Shown piece by piece: positions 18,208 through 27,557 of a DNA stretch of 64,000 nucleotides. Position numbers and translations under genes: made by a program. Position 1 is the first letter of the stretch; each line of letters begins with the position of its first letter. Below the pieces are notes generated by a model that was not told the DNA's origin, did no database searches, and saw only the letters and a program-made list of their open reading frames with translations. This DNA comes from Glaciecola sp. HTCC2999. Lineage in GTDB: Bacteria > Pseudomonadota > Gammaproteobacteria > Enterobacterales > Alteromonadaceae. The DNA is taken from the NCBI RefSeq assembly GCF_000155775.1, contig NZ_DS989812.1, positions 16,990-80,989 of the forward strand, written 5' to 3'.

Positions 18208-19442
18208 GAGTTTTGATTGTTAATTCAACGGATATAAGTGGAGGTGCAGCTAGAGCCGCTTATCGACTACATCAATCTTTACTTATGAAAAATGTTGACA
18301 GTACCATGTTAGTTCAAAACAAAATGAGTGACGATTTTTCAGTAGTAGGACCAATCTCAAAATTTGACAGAGCATTTAATAAATTGAGACCAACTTTAGA
18401 CTCATTACCTCTTAAGCGTTATAAAGATAAATCAGCAACCTTATTTAGCACTTCTTGGGTGTTCTCGGGGAATTTAGTTAATCAAATAAATAAATTAAAC
18501 CCAGATATTGTTCATTTACATTGGATAAACTCAGGAATGCTTAGGCTTGAGGATTTATCTAAAATAAAATCAAAGATTGTATGGTCTTTACATGATATGT
18601 GGATGTTTACTGGTGGATGTCATTATGATGATGACTGTGGTTTATACAAAGACAATTGTGGTAATTGCCCTGTTTTGAATAGTAGATTCTCACATGATTT
18701 AAGTAGAGTTATTTTAAAAAGAAAAAGTCGCGCTTTTGCAAATGTTAGTAGTTTAACCGTTATTGGTGTAAGTAAATGGCTTCAGGGGTGTGCTGAACAA
18801 AGTCAGTTGTTAAAAAATAGAACTGTTTTAACTTTACCAAATCCAATAGATACAACACTATTTAGAGGACATGATAAGCTGTTATCAAGACGTTTATGGG
18901 GCCTGCCTTCTAACAAAAAACTGATTCTTTTTGGCGCTATAGGATCTACAAATGACCCTAGAAAAGGTTTTAGTGAGTTAATAGATACACTAAAAAATAT
19001 TGATACAAGAAATGTTGCATTTGTTGTTTTCGGTGCAACCAGACCATTAAACCCACCTGTCTTTGATTGTGAAGTTATTTATGTGGGTAGTTTGCATGAT
19101 GATGTAAGTCTTATATCACTTTATTGTAGTGTTGATGTTATGGTTGTTCCATCACGACAAGAGGCTTTTGGGCAGACTGCTAGCGAGTCAATGGCGTGTG
19201 GTACCCCTGTAGTTTCATTTCGCCATACAGGGCTCCTTGATATTGTTGACCATAAAGTTAATGGTTACCTTGCTGCACCTTCAGACACTGAAGATTTAGC
19301 TGCCGGTATTGAATGGGTACTTAATAACGAATCTTATAGTGAGCTTTGTATTGAAGCTAGAAAGAAAGTAGTGAGTAAATTTGATAGTAAAGTAGTTGCA
19401 GAGAAATATATTGAGGTCTATAGAGGTTTGTTAAATGAGTAA
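18204..19442 (+). CDS. GT4-family glycosyltransferase (WcaC-like)
   Basis: The 412-residue GT-B enzyme begins VLIVNSTDISGGAARAAYRLH, an opening shared by WcaC-like transferases, and has WSLHDMWMFTGGCHYD with a cluster of four cysteines around residues 143-154. The C-terminal donor-binding segment PSRQEAFGQTASESMACG is near residue 313. It probably transfers a hexose or fucose from a nucleotide sugar. It overlaps both neighbouring genes by a few bases, so translation is coupled. The cysteine cluster in the acceptor half is noteworthy for possible metal binding but is also seen in relatives. Confidence 0.85.
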   Translation: MRVLIVNSTDISGGAARAAYRLHQSLLMKNVDSTMLVQNKMSDDFSVVGPISKFDRAFNKLRPTLDSLPLKRYKDKSATLFSTSWVFSGNLVNQINKLNPDIVHLHWINSGMLRLEDLSKIKSKIVWSLHDMWMFTGGCHYDDDCGLYKDNCGNCPVLNSRFSHDLSRVILKRKSRAFANVSSLTVIGVSKWLQGCAEQSQLLKNRTVLTLPNPIDTTLFRGHDKLLSRRLWGLPSNKKLILFGAIGSTNDPRKGFSELIDTLKNIDTRNVAFVVFGATRPLNPPVFDCEVIYVGSLHDDVSLISLYCSVDVMVVPSRQEAFGQTASESMACGTPVVSFRHTGLLDIVDHKVNGYLAAPSDTEDLAAGIEWVLNNESYSELCIEARKKVVSKFDSKVVAEKYIEVYRGLLNE

Positions 19443-20343
19443 CGTACTTTTTAGAAATTCGAAATACAGCACGACTAAATTGTTATCTACAAACATACCT
19501 ATTATTGAAAAATCAAGTCATGATAAATATCAATCAATTAATTTCTTACCGGAAAATAAACAAAGATTAGCTGAAGGAGGGCTAAGATTATCTGGAAGCT
19601 TTAAGTCTTCAGTTGACGGTAAACCTTTAGTATCAATTGTAACAATAGTGTATAACGGGCAAGAACATATCGAGGAAACTATTCTTAGTGTGTTGAATCA
19701 AAATTACGATAACGTGGAGTATATAATTATTGATGGTGGCTCCGCTGATAATACTCTAAATATATTAAGGAAATATGATAATAGTATTGACTATTGGGTG
19801 AGTGAAGGTGACTCCGGGATAAGTGATGCTTTCAATAAAGGGATACGATGCTGTTCGGGTGAGATTATCGGCTTGATAAATGCTGACGATTATTATGAAG
19901 CTGATTCATTTAGTTCGATTGTTAGTAGTTATATTGAAAATGAGAAAACAGAAAATGTCTTTTTTGGTAATACTAATAAGATTACTGTAAATGGAAGAAA
20001 GGAAGTAAAAAACGATAATAATATTAGTTGGTGTATAAGCGTACCCTTTAGTCATTGTTCTTCTTTTGTTACAAAATCTTACTATAAAAAATACGGTTTG
20101 TTCGATACTAAATATCGTATCGGTATGGATGTAGAGCTGCTAATGAGAGGCTTGAAATCATCTAATTATATTAAGTTGGAAAAGTTTATAGCAACTCAGA
20201 GAGATGGTGGAGTTAGTGACCGAAACAGGTTAGAGGGATACAAAGAATATAGGGAAATAGCTATAAAACACTTTGGTGTGGTCTCAGGATATTTAGGTTA
20301 CTTATTAAAGGTGTTAGTTTTTTATAAAAATAAGGTTTTTTAG
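19435..20343 (+). CDS. GT2-family glycosyltransferase
   Basis: The catalytic domain starts only near residue 66 (SIVTIVYNGQEHIEETILSV), followed by IIDGGSADNT and the DXD-like NADDYY near 151. About 60 residues of unassigned sequence precede it. It belongs to the WcaA/WcaE-like group with SEGDSGISDAFNKG. The role is addition of one repeat-unit sugar at the cytoplasmic face. Donor unknown. Confidence 0.85.
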   Translation: MSNVLFRNSKYSTTKLLSTNIPIIEKSSHDKYQSINFLPENKQRLAEGGLRLSGSFKSSVDGKPLVSIVTIVYNGQEHIEETILSVLNQNYDNVEYIIIDGGSADNTLNILRKYDNSIDYWVSEGDSGISDAFNKGIRCCSGEIIGLINADDYYEADSFSSIVSSYIENEKTENVFFGNTNKITVNGRKEVKNDNNISWCISVPFSHCSSFVTKSYYKKYGLFDTKYRIGMDVELLMRGLKSSNYIKLEKFIATQRDGGVSDRNRLEGYKEYREIAIKHFGVVSGYLGYLLKVLVFYKNKVF

Positions 20344-20344
20344 A

Positions 20345-20881
20345 ATGAATGAATTTCTAAAAGGATGTGTATTTTATTTCATTAATCACATACTTAATAA
20401 AATACCATCTAGACGTTTCCGTATGTTTTTTTATTCCGCTTTTTCTAGAGGTAAGATAAGTGAGCAGGCATCAATTGGGTTAGGTGTAAAAATATTAGAT
20501 ATAAGAAGAGTTAAGATAGGTGCTAATACTAATATCAATTTTGACTCGATACTTGACGGACGAGGAGGAGGGATTGAAATCGGTGTCAATGTTGATATTG
20601 CTCCTCAAGTAAATATATGGTCTCTTGAGCATGATCCTAACGATTCAAATCATGCAAGTCGTGCCGGTATAGTAACTGTAGGTGATAACTGTTGGATAGC
20701 AAATAGAGTAACCATTTTACCTAATACGTGTATATTAGAAAATAGTATTATTGCGGCGAATAGTATTGTTAAAGGGAGTTATAAAGAAAATAGTGTTTTG
20801 ATGGGGGATAAGGCAAAAATTATTGGGATGCGAGCTACTAATATAAAAATTACATTGCCACCAGTCAGGATATTTAGGTAG
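20345..20881 (+). CDS. Left-handed beta-helix acyltransferase
   Basis: The 178-residue protein shows hexapeptide repeats (IGLGVKI, IGANTNI, IGVNVDIAPQV, VGDNCWIANRVTILP) and the catalytic-type segment WSLEHDPND. Such LbH enzymes O-acetylate sugars of capsules and EPS with acetyl-CoA. It is two bases downstream of the GT2 gene and three bases upstream of wzy. Relatives are often called WcaF- or colanic-acid-acetyltransferase-like; the acceptor sugar is unknown. Confidence 0.85.
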   Translation: MNEFLKGCVFYFINHILNKIPSRRFRMFFYSAFSRGKISEQASIGLGVKILDIRRVKIGANTNINFDSILDGRGGGIEIGVNVDIAPQVNIWSLEHDPNDSNHASRAGIVTVGDNCWIANRVTILPNTCILENSIIAANSIVKGSYKENSVLMGDKAKIIGMRATNIKITLPPVRIFR

Positions 20882-20883
20882 AT

Positions 20884-22065
20884 ATGGAGGTACTTAAGCA
20901 TACTACAAAAAATATTAGTAAGAAATTACCTCTTTCTCCATTCATCATACCATTTTTATTGTATGTTTTTTCCGTTATTTTTTTATACATATTACCGTTT
21001 TCTGCACTGATTAATATAAACATAGTAATGTTAAGTACAGTCGATTACTTTATGACTATGTTTGTTATTGTTATTTTTTTTATAGTTAATAAGAAAAAGA
21101 TATTACAATTAGATGCTGTTTTTAGAACAAAATATCTTGATTTTGTTTGTAAGTTTTACTTTGTATTTGTCTTATTAGTCGTTTACCTAGTTTATGGGAC
21201 ATATAAAAATCTCAGTTTAGTAATATTGAATGGTTATAATAGAGAAGGGCTTTTAAATTCTGTTAGTGCTGGTTATTTAGATATGCTACTTCCTAATCTT
21301 TTTAATTGTCTATTTGTTGTTTCTGTTCTGTATAAGTACCCAATAAAAATTCGTCTAATATTTTTTTTAGGCGTTATTTCAATAATGTTATTTTATCTTT
21401 CCCGTTCCAATTTGATTTTTTTGATTTATTTTCCTTTAGTATTTTTGTTTATAATAAATCGTTGTTTTAATTATAAAATTGTATTAAAGTTTTTTCTTGT
21501 TGTTTTTCTTGTAGTTTTGATTGCATCTGGAATTACAGTCGTTCAAGGGCGTGGCGAAAATATACAGGAAGTGTTGTTCAAAATATTTGAAACTTTATTT
21601 CGATATAAAGCATATTCTTTTTATCTTGCTGAGTATGCTATAGAGATTTCACACGGGGTCGAAAAATCTTTATTTCCTTTCTTAGGCTGGTTTTCTGAGA
21701 AAATAGTATCTATGGGTTGGGCTGTAGATAACCCTATCGCTATTTATAATTCTGAATTTGTTTTTGAATTTAGGTTTTTAGGTAACGGATACCGAGCAAA
21801 TGTTTTATATCCTTGGTGGTCCTGGTTTTATGGATATTATGGTATTTTAGGCCTCTTTCTTAAGTCTTTTTTTTCTTATTTTATTTTAGCTGTAACATTA
21901 AGGTTCAGGCTTTCATTAACTTTTATGTATTTGCTATACACTTTTTTATTTATTATTGTCGTGAAGCATCCCTTAATAAATGCTAGTGCTTTTTATAGTA
22001 TTTTTGTTTTGCTAATTTTTGATTTGTTGATTAAGGTTAAATATGACAAAACAGCTAAAAGATAG
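20884..22065 (+). CDS. wzy: Wzy-type polysaccharide polymerase (candidate)
   Basis: The 393-residue polytopic protein has about ten to twelve membrane helices and a periplasmic loop region with VVQGRGENIQEVLFKI around residue 220. Sequence conservation in Wzy proteins is very low, so the call rests on topology, size and position between an acyltransferase and a glycosyltransferase in a Wzx/Wzz locus that lacks another polymerase candidate. The gene is among the most A+T-rich in the window and overlaps the next start by 23 bases. Confidence 0.75.
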   Translation: MEVLKHTTKNISKKLPLSPFIIPFLLYVFSVIFLYILPFSALININIVMLSTVDYFMTMFVIVIFFIVNKKKILQLDAVFRTKYLDFVCKFYFVFVLLVVYLVYGTYKNLSLVILNGYNREGLLNSVSAGYLDMLLPNLFNCLFVVSVLYKYPIKIRLIFFLGVISIMLFYLSRSNLIFLIYFPLVFLFIINRCFNYKIVLKFFLVVFLVVLIASGITVVQGRGENIQEVLFKIFETLFRYKAYSFYLAEYAIEISHGVEKSLFPFLGWFSEKIVSMGWAVDNPIAIYNSEFVFEFRFLGNGYRANVLYPWWSWFYGYYGILGLFLKSFFSYFILAVTLRFRLSLTFMYLLYTFLFIIVVKHPLINASAFYSIFVLLIFDLLIKVKYDKTAKR

Positions 22066-23128
22066 GGTGGCAATTGTAGATCCATCTTCGTATTCGTTAC
22101 CGTACGATTTTTTTTATATTAATGAGTTAAGGTATTCCGTTCACATAGATTTTTATTTTTCAAAATGCAATAGTAACTATGAGTATATAAATAGACTTAA
22201 AACTTTTAAAAATGTTACTCTTCACGAATATTTAATCTCTCCTAGTTCTACTAATAAAATTAATGGGTTGTACAATTATTTTTTGATGTTGAAGGATATT
22301 TTTTTAAAAAGAAATACTTACAAAAAGATACATTTTATTTGGAATGTATTTATATTTTTTGAATTAGTACTTTTTATAGTTGTTAGGGATAAGTTGATTT
22401 TCACTTTTCATAATGATGTTCCTCATGGTTATAGGTATAAAGTTTATTTTCCATATAAAGTAATAAAGATAATATCATCTAAGATACTGTTTGTTAGCAA
22501 TTATACCAAGGCTAACTTTGTATTGAACTATGGCTCACACAAGGATGCGTCAGTGATTCAGCATGGTTTGCTGCCTATCGATTTATCATTAAGTGTTAAT
22601 TCAAATGTTAGCAAGCCGTTTGAATATAAAATAATATTTTGGGGGCGCGTCGAGGAATATAAAGGTGTAGATACGTTTTTAACTCATATAAGAGAACAAC
22701 CTGTAGAAATATATGGGAAATGGTCTTCTAAATTAGATTCATTGAAAGCTAAGTTAAGCTTGCTTGATAATATTTATATTAATGATAGTTATTTAACTCA
22801 TAGTGAATTATTAGATTTACTCTCGCGTGAATGTGTTTTTATTTTACCCTACAAGGATGCTACTCAATCTGGTATTCTGTATACTCTTTTGACATATGGT
22901 AAAGTTTTTATATCAAGCAATGTTGGTGAAAATAAAGATTTCTTATTGAAGCATGGTTTGGGTAAACTTATCTTTGATAGAAGTGATGAGCAATCTATAA
23001 TTGATGCTATTAATTATGCTACAAAGGAATATGAGATTATCAAGTTGAAATTTAAAGATATTCGAGGAGAGTATCAATGGAGTGAAACAATGGACATACA
23101 TAAAGTTTCTAATTTGTATGATTTGTAA
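22043..23128 (+). CDS. GT-B glycosyltransferase
   Basis: The 361-residue protein has a Rossmann-like first half with IFTFHNDVPHGY near residue 119 and KILFVSNYTKANF near 148. The C-terminal GT4-like half has IIFWGRVEEYKGVDTFL near 198 and PYKDATQSGILYTLLTYG near 269, where the usual catalytic E-x7-E is partly altered. It probably transfers one repeat-unit sugar. The start lies inside the wzy end. A 76-base A+T-rich gap separates it from the next gene. Confidence 0.78.
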   Translation: MTKQLKDRVAIVDPSSYSLPYDFFYINELRYSVHIDFYFSKCNSNYEYINRLKTFKNVTLHEYLISPSSTNKINGLYNYFLMLKDIFLKRNTYKKIHFIWNVFIFFELVLFIVVRDKLIFTFHNDVPHGYRYKVYFPYKVIKIISSKILFVSNYTKANFVLNYGSHKDASVIQHGLLPIDLSLSVNSNVSKPFEYKIIFWGRVEEYKGVDTFLTHIREQPVEIYGKWSSKLDSLKAKLSLLDNIYINDSYLTHSELLDLLSRECVFILPYKDATQSGILYTLLTYGKVFISSNVGENKDFLLKHGLGKLIFDRSDEQSIIDAINYATKEYEIIKLKFKDIRGEYQWSETMDIHKVSNLYDL

Positions 23129-23204
23129 TTTCATCGAATAATTATTTTATTCTTCTCTATTTTTTTATCAATTTTTATTTATTTTAACTATAACTGAGAA
23201 GTAT

Positions 23205-23948
23205 ATGGAAATAAAAGTATCTATTGTAACTGCAACTTACAATTCTATTAAATATATTGGAGAGACTTATGCTTCAATTTTAAATCAAAGTTATTCGAAT
23301 TGGGAGTGGTTAGTCACAGATGATTGCTCTTTAGATGGAACATATGAATGGCTTTTAGAAAAATCTAAAGAAGATAGTAGAATAGTTATTTTTAGAAATA
23401 AAGAAAACCTTGGAGCAGGAGCTTCTCGAAATGTTTCCATAGGTAATTCGACTGGAAGATATATTGCTTTTCTAGACTCTGATGATCTATGGCTTCCTTC
23501 AAAGCTAGAAAAGCAAATTAAATTTATGCTGAATAATAATATAGATTTTTGTTTTACTTATTATCAGAAATTTTCAGGTGAATTAGATGGTGCAGAAGTA
23601 TATAGCCCGTTAAAAGTAAGTTATGATGAGTTATTAAAAAGGAATAGTATAGGTTGCTTAACGGTTGTTTATGATACAAATGAAATTGGTAAAGTATATA
23701 TGCCAACTATAAGAAAAAGGCAGGATTTTGCTTTATGGCTTAAGATATTAAAAAAAGTAGATTTTGCAGTTTGTATTCCTGAGGTACTTGCTAAATACAG
23801 AGTTGACTCTGGAATGACGCAAAATAAATTTAAGCTATTAAGTTATCAATGGAGTTTGTACCGTGATGTGCTAAAACTACCGAAATTAAAGAGTATTAGC
23901 CTCCTTATACATCATATTTCTCAAGGTTATATTAAATATATTAAATGA
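23205..23948 (+). CDS. GT2-family glycosyltransferase
   Basis: The 247-residue protein is a compact GT-A enzyme: VSIVTATYNSIKYIGETYAS at the N-terminus, TDDCSLDGTYEWL, and the DXD motif FLDSDDLW near residue 90, then KRQDFALWLKIL. It resembles TuaG/WcaA-like transferases. It overlaps the following epimerase gene by 4 bases. Donor unknown. Confidence 0.87.
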   Translation: MEIKVSIVTATYNSIKYIGETYASILNQSYSNWEWLVTDDCSLDGTYEWLLEKSKEDSRIVIFRNKENLGAGASRNVSIGNSTGRYIAFLDSDDLWLPSKLEKQIKFMLNNNIDFCFTYYQKFSGELDGAEVYSPLKVSYDELLKRNSIGCLTVVYDTNEIGKVYMPTIRKRQDFALWLKILKKVDFAVCIPEVLAKYRVDSGMTQNKFKLLSYQWSLYRDVLKLPKLKSISLLIHHISQGYIKYIK

Positions 23949-24850
23949 ATATTCTTCTAACTGGTGCTTCAGGTTTTATTGGTCAGAGTCTATCTAGTTT
24001 TTCTTTTAGAAATGTAGTTAGAAATAATCATGAAGCTAATGGTAAGTCTCATTTTTTTATCGATGATTTAAACTCGAAAACTAATTGGGATGGTGCTTTT
24101 GAGTCAATTGATGTAGTCGTGCATCTGGCTGGTTTAGCGCATAAGTTAAAAGTTGATAATAATGATTTTCATGAATGTAACTACTTAGCGACTTTACATT
24201 TAGCTAAACTAGCCGCTATTTCCGGAGTTAAAAGGTTTGTTTTTATTAGTACAATTGGTGTGAATGGTTCATACAGCAATGCTAAAGAGCCTTTTTCGCC
24301 TAAGTCAATCCCCAAACCTTTTAATTATTTTTCACAATCAAAATATAATGCTGAGATAGGATTAAGAGCAATTTCTAAAAAGACAGGAATGGAGTTAGTT
24401 ATTATTAGACCGCCTCTCGTTTATGGTCCAAATGCCCCTGGAAATTTTGGTTCATTAGTAAGACTTATACAAAAAACACCAGTTTTGCCTTTTGGGTCTA
24501 TTAACAACAGTCGTGATTTTATTTCTGTGCAAAATTTAGCTGATTTAATACTGGTCTGCTCTTCTCATCCAGCTGCAGCAGGTCATACATTCTTACCTTC
24601 AGATTCTCAACGTGTATCGATTAAAGATTTTACTAATGCAATATCAAAAGGGATCGGAACTAATTTAATCCAATTACCAGTACCGCTATTTTTAATGCTA
24701 TTTGCAGGTAAACTGTTTGGAAAAACAAAGATGATAGAACAACTGTTTGGAAATCTCGAAGTTAATTCGTCGAATCTATTTGAAATTCTAGATTGGACTC
24801 CTCCATATTCAATGGAAGAGTCTATGTCTTTTCTAAAGCAAAAAAAATGA
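23945..24850 (+). CDS. NAD-dependent epimerase/reductase (WbpV-like)
   Basis: The 301-residue extended SDR protein has the nucleotide motif TGASGFIG, HLAGLAHK, the serine region FISTIGVNG, the active-site YFSQSKYNAE and RPPLVYGP. Genes of this form directly before an initiating sugar transferase commonly encode the 4-reductase that completes UDP-QuiNAc or a related sugar after a WbpM-type dehydratase. A WbpM homologue lies 6 kb downstream (30171). A 4-epimerase role is an alternative. The stop overlaps the next start as ATGA. Confidence 0.75.
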   Translation: MNILLTGASGFIGQSLSSFSFRNVVRNNHEANGKSHFFIDDLNSKTNWDGAFESIDVVVHLAGLAHKLKVDNNDFHECNYLATLHLAKLAAISGVKRFVFISTIGVNGSYSNAKEPFSPKSIPKPFNYFSQSKYNAEIGLRAISKKTGMELVIIRPPLVYGPNAPGNFGSLVRLIQKTPVLPFGSINNSRDFISVQNLADLILVCSSHPAAAGHTFLPSDSQRVSIKDFTNAISKGIGTNLIQLPVPLFLMLFAGKLFGKTKMIEQLFGNLEVNSSNLFEILDWTPPYSMEESMSFLKQKK

Positions 24851-25416
24851 GTGTTCTTAATATGACTAGATTTATCGATTTTGTTGCTGCCTTCCTAGGT
24901 TTATTGCTTCTTTGGCCTATTTTGCTTTTTTTCATTATTATTGGTTTATTCGATACTGGTTCCCCAATTTTTATCCAAACTCGAGTTGGGAAAAATAAAA
25001 AAGCATTTAGACTGATCAAATTTCGTACAATGTCTGTTGAAACAAAGTCAGTTGCAAGCCATTTAGCCAATAATGCGTCAATTACAAAGTTAGGAAACTT
25101 TCTACGCAAAACAAAGATTGATGAGCTACCGCAGTTGATTAACGTTGTTAAAGGTGAAATGAGTCTGGTTGGTCCACGTCCAAATTTATTTAACCAAGAA
25201 GAGTTAATTAAAGAGCGCGATGCTTTAGGCGTTTATGGTGTTTTGCCGGGTGTTACTGGGTTAGCTCAAGTTCAAAACATTGATATGTCAACGCCTTCAT
25301 TGCTAGCCAAAACGGACAAGCAGATGATTGATAGCTTAACTGTGAAACAGTATTTTAAGTATATCATGATGACCGTCACTGGTAGCGGTTCTGGTGACGC
25401 AGTTAAACCTAAATAA
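24847..25416 (+). CDS. Undecaprenyl-phosphate sugar phosphotransferase (initiating enzyme)
   Basis: The 189-residue protein is a minimal bacterial sugar transferase of the PglC/WcaJ C-terminal type: one N-terminal membrane segment (residues 9-35), the conserved SPIFIQTRVGKNKKAF, IKFRTM, KIDELPQLINVVKGEMSLVG and PRP. It loads the first sugar-1-phosphate onto undecaprenyl phosphate. ATG 24847 overlaps the upstream stop and gives the right N-terminus; an earlier in-frame start would fall inside the epimerase. With the preceding reductase the first sugar is plausibly an N-acetylated 6-deoxyhexosamine (inference). Confidence 0.9.
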   Translation: MSVLNMTRFIDFVAAFLGLLLLWPILLFFIIIGLFDTGSPIFIQTRVGKNKKAFRLIKFRTMSVETKSVASHLANNASITKLGNFLRKTKIDELPQLINVVKGEMSLVGPRPNLFNQEELIKERDALGVYGVLPGVTGLAQVQNIDMSTPSLLAKTDKQMIDSLTVKQYFKYIMMTVTGSGSGDAVKPK

Positions 25417-25440
25417 TATATAGTTGGAAGATAGATACTA

Positions 25441-26610
25441 ATGAAAATTGCAGTTGCTGGTACAGGTTACGTAGGTTTATCGAATTCAATGCTTCTGGCT
25501 CAAAACCATGAAGTAGTAGCAGTTGATATTATTGCTGAAAAAGTTGATATGCTTAATATGAAAATCTCCCCAATAGTTGATGCTGAAATCGAAAGATTTT
25601 TGACTAGTAAGGTTCTAAATTTTAAGGCAACTCTTGATAGGCAGTTAGCTTACGAAGACGCTGAATATGTCATCATCTCAACTCCTACCGATTATGATGT
25701 TGAGACAAATTATTTTAATACATCATCTGTAGAAGTTGTGATCAAAGATGTAATGGCAATAAACCCTTCAGCAGTGATGGTAATCAAATCTACAGTGCCA
25801 GTTGGTTTTACTAAAAGTGTAAGAGAGAAGTACTCAACTTCAAATATTATATTTTCGCCTGAATTCTTACGTGAAGGTACAGCACTTCATGACAATTTAA
25901 ATCCTTCAAGAATCATTGTTGGTGAAAGAAGTGCGCGTGCAGAAAAATTTGCTCAGTTATTAGTTCAAGGTGCTGAAAAAGAAAATATTGATGTATTGTT
26001 TACTGACAGCACAGAAGCTGAAGCTATAAAGCTGTTTTCTAATACTTATCTAGCTATGCGAGTTGCTTATTTTAATGAACTTGATTCCTACGCAGAGTCG
26101 CACGGCTTGAATTGTGGCCAAATTATCGCAGGGGTTGGATTAGACCCACGTATTGGTAGCCATTACAATAATCCATCATTTGGTTATGGCGGGTATTGTT
26201 TACCAAAAGATACTAAACAGCTTCGTGCTAATTATGCTGATGTCCCCAACTCTTTGATAAGTGCTATCGTTGATGCAAATACAACCCGTAAAGATTTTGT
26301 TGCTGACTCAATTATTTCAAAGAGTCCGAAAGTTGTTGGTATATATCGTTTGATTATGAAAAGTGGATCAGACAACTTTAGGGCGTCATCAATACAAGGG
26401 ATCATGAAACGTATTAAGGCCAAAGGTATTGAGGTAATCGTTTATGAACCAGTTTTAGAGGAAACTGAATTTTTTCATTCTCATGTAGAAAAAGATTTGT
26501 CCACCTTTAAGTCGAAAGCTGATGTTATTGTTTCAAACCGTATGGCTGAAGAATTACTTGATGTTGAAGATAAAGTGTATACCAGAGATATTTTCGGTAA
26601 TGATATGTAA
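25441..26610 (+). CDS. ugd: UDP-glucose 6-dehydrogenase
   Basis: The 389-residue protein has the N-terminal [10 protein letters not shown] nucleotide motif, ISTPTDYD, the [16 protein letters not shown] segment, and the catalytic cysteine in [15 protein letters not shown] near residue 256. It oxidises UDP-glucose to UDP-glucuronate, supplying an acidic sugar for the EPS. It is the last gene of the operon and is followed by a good terminator. UDP-glucose must come from a galU elsewhere, because the adjacent galU copy is broken. Confidence 0.95.
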   Translation: MKIAVAGTGYVGLSNSMLLAQNHEVVAVDIIAEKVDMLNMKISPIVDAEIERFLTSKVLNFKATLDRQLAYEDAEYVIISTPTDYDVETNYFNTSSVEVVIKDVMAINPSAVMVIKSTVPVGFTKSVREKYSTSNIIFSPEFLREGTALHDNLNPSRIIVGERSARAEKFAQLLVQGAEKENIDVLFTDSTEAEAIKLFSNTYLAMRVAYFNELDSYAESHGLNCGQIIAGVGLDPRIGSHYNNPSFGYGGYCLPKDTKQLRANYADVPNSLISAIVDANTTRKDFVADSIISKSPKVVGIYRLIMKSGSDNFRASSIQGIMKRIKAKGIEVIVYEPVLEETEFFHSHVEKDLSTFKSKADVIVSNRMAEELLDVEDKVYTRDIFGNDM

Positions 26611-26650
26611 TCCATAGGCAAAATACAAAGTAATTATTGTTTTAAAAGCC

Positions 26651-26676
26651 TAGCCTTTTTTGGGCTAATTTTTTTA
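26651..26676 (+). terminator. Rho-independent terminator of the EPS operon
   Basis: TAGCC at 26651-26655 pairs with GGCTA at 26663-26667, and a run of seven T follows at 26669-26675. It lies 40 bases after ugd and marks the end of the 17-kb operon. Confidence 0.75.
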
Positions 26677-26696
26677 AGTATAGTTTACGGATTGTT

Positions 26697-26996
26697 ATGA
26701 AAGTTGTCATTCCGGTTGCTGGCTTGGGAACTCGCATATTACCCGCAACAAAAGCTATTTTTAAAGAGATGTTACCGTTAGTCGATAAGCCTCTGATTCG
26801 ATATATTGTTGATGATTGTGTGAAAGCCGGTGCCAAAGAGATTGTTTTAGTCACTAATGCTAGAAAAATGCAATTCAAAATCACTTTGACAGGTCTTATG
26901 AGCTCGAGTCGACGTTAGATAAGAGGGTAAAGCGTCAGTTGTTGGATGAAGTTAAAGCTATCTGTCCGAAAGACGTGACGATTATGCATGTTAGAT
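26697..26996 (+). pseudogene. galU: galU remnant (UTP-glucose-1-phosphate uridylyltransferase), frameshifted and truncated
   Basis: The first frame starts with the GalU N-terminus ([20 protein letters not shown]) and runs to about residue 60. Near 26866 the frame shifts, and the continuing GalU sequence ([11 protein letters not shown], then [15 protein letters not shown]) is found in another frame up to about 26994, where a stop follows TIMHVR. Only about the first 100 of some 300 residues remain. Intact GalU makes UDP-glucose, the substrate of Ugd, and often follows ugd. The lost 3' part coincides with the left side of the integrase-bearing segment. Confidence 0.85.
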
Positions 26997-27040
26997 AAAG
27001 GGAAGCTAAAGTCTATGGCGAGTGACAGTGTCGCTTTTCT

Positions 27041-27160
27041 GTTGTTATCGTTGACATCAAAGATGGGGCAAAATTCTTTTATGAACGCTATGGGTTTCAA
27101 GCGTTTCAATATTCAGAGAAAAAACTCTTTATCACCATTGATGATGACAGAGCAAGTTAA
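27041..27160 (+). pseudogene. GNAT acetyltransferase C-terminal remnant
   Basis: The frame ending at TAA 27158-27160 reads DIKDGAKFFYERYGFQAF and ends FITIDDDRAS, matching the last strands of GNAT acetyltransferases of the TacT/AtaT type (FYERYGF motif). No start or acetyl-CoA-binding motif is found upstream, so only the tail survives. It probably comes from a toxin-antitoxin or acetyltransferase gene brought in with the mobile segment. Confidence 0.65.
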
Positions 27161-27557
27161 AGCGAAATAACAGCCAGCCTTTAGCTAACGAAGTTCACAG
27201 TTTGTTATGACATTTTGTCTTGATTTGATTAATCTATTACACCTGTTAGGGAAGCTCCAACATAGACACGACGGGTCAGTTGCGGGTCAAATCCTATATA
27301 TGAGAGTAAACCATCGCTATCCTTCTCATTTTGCATGTGCCGGTCATGAGTTTTATCGCTTTTTATCTCAGTTCACACTGTCTCAACGGCACTTAAATTG
27401 ACATTTTTCAGTCTCCTGCGGGCTGGGCGCAGAAAGTCCTTAAATTTAAAGGGATATACCGGCATTTGTTGTGTGCGGTTGAATAGCGCTAACTTTGAGC
27501 TTATTTAGTTTAATTATAAATTTTAGAATATTGTTATATTTCCACTATCTTTATTTA
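27161..27557. other. Non-coding scar between GNAT remnant and integrase
   Basis: No convincing gene was found in these 397 bases. A 64-residue frame at 27207-27401 has no recognisable family and ordinary composition. The stretch directly follows two gene remnants and precedes a recombinase, so it is best read as decayed or recombined DNA. No clear attachment-site repeat was seen by eye. Confidence 0.5.

Noticed and set aside
27207-27401. A 64-residue plus frame between the GNAT remnant and the integrase
   Set aside because: There is no recognisable family, no clear ribosome site, and it lies in a scar region.
27161-27557. Possible integron attC site near the recombinase
   Set aside because: No paired R/L boxes of the attC type could be found, and the recombinase lacks an obvious IntI-specific domain.
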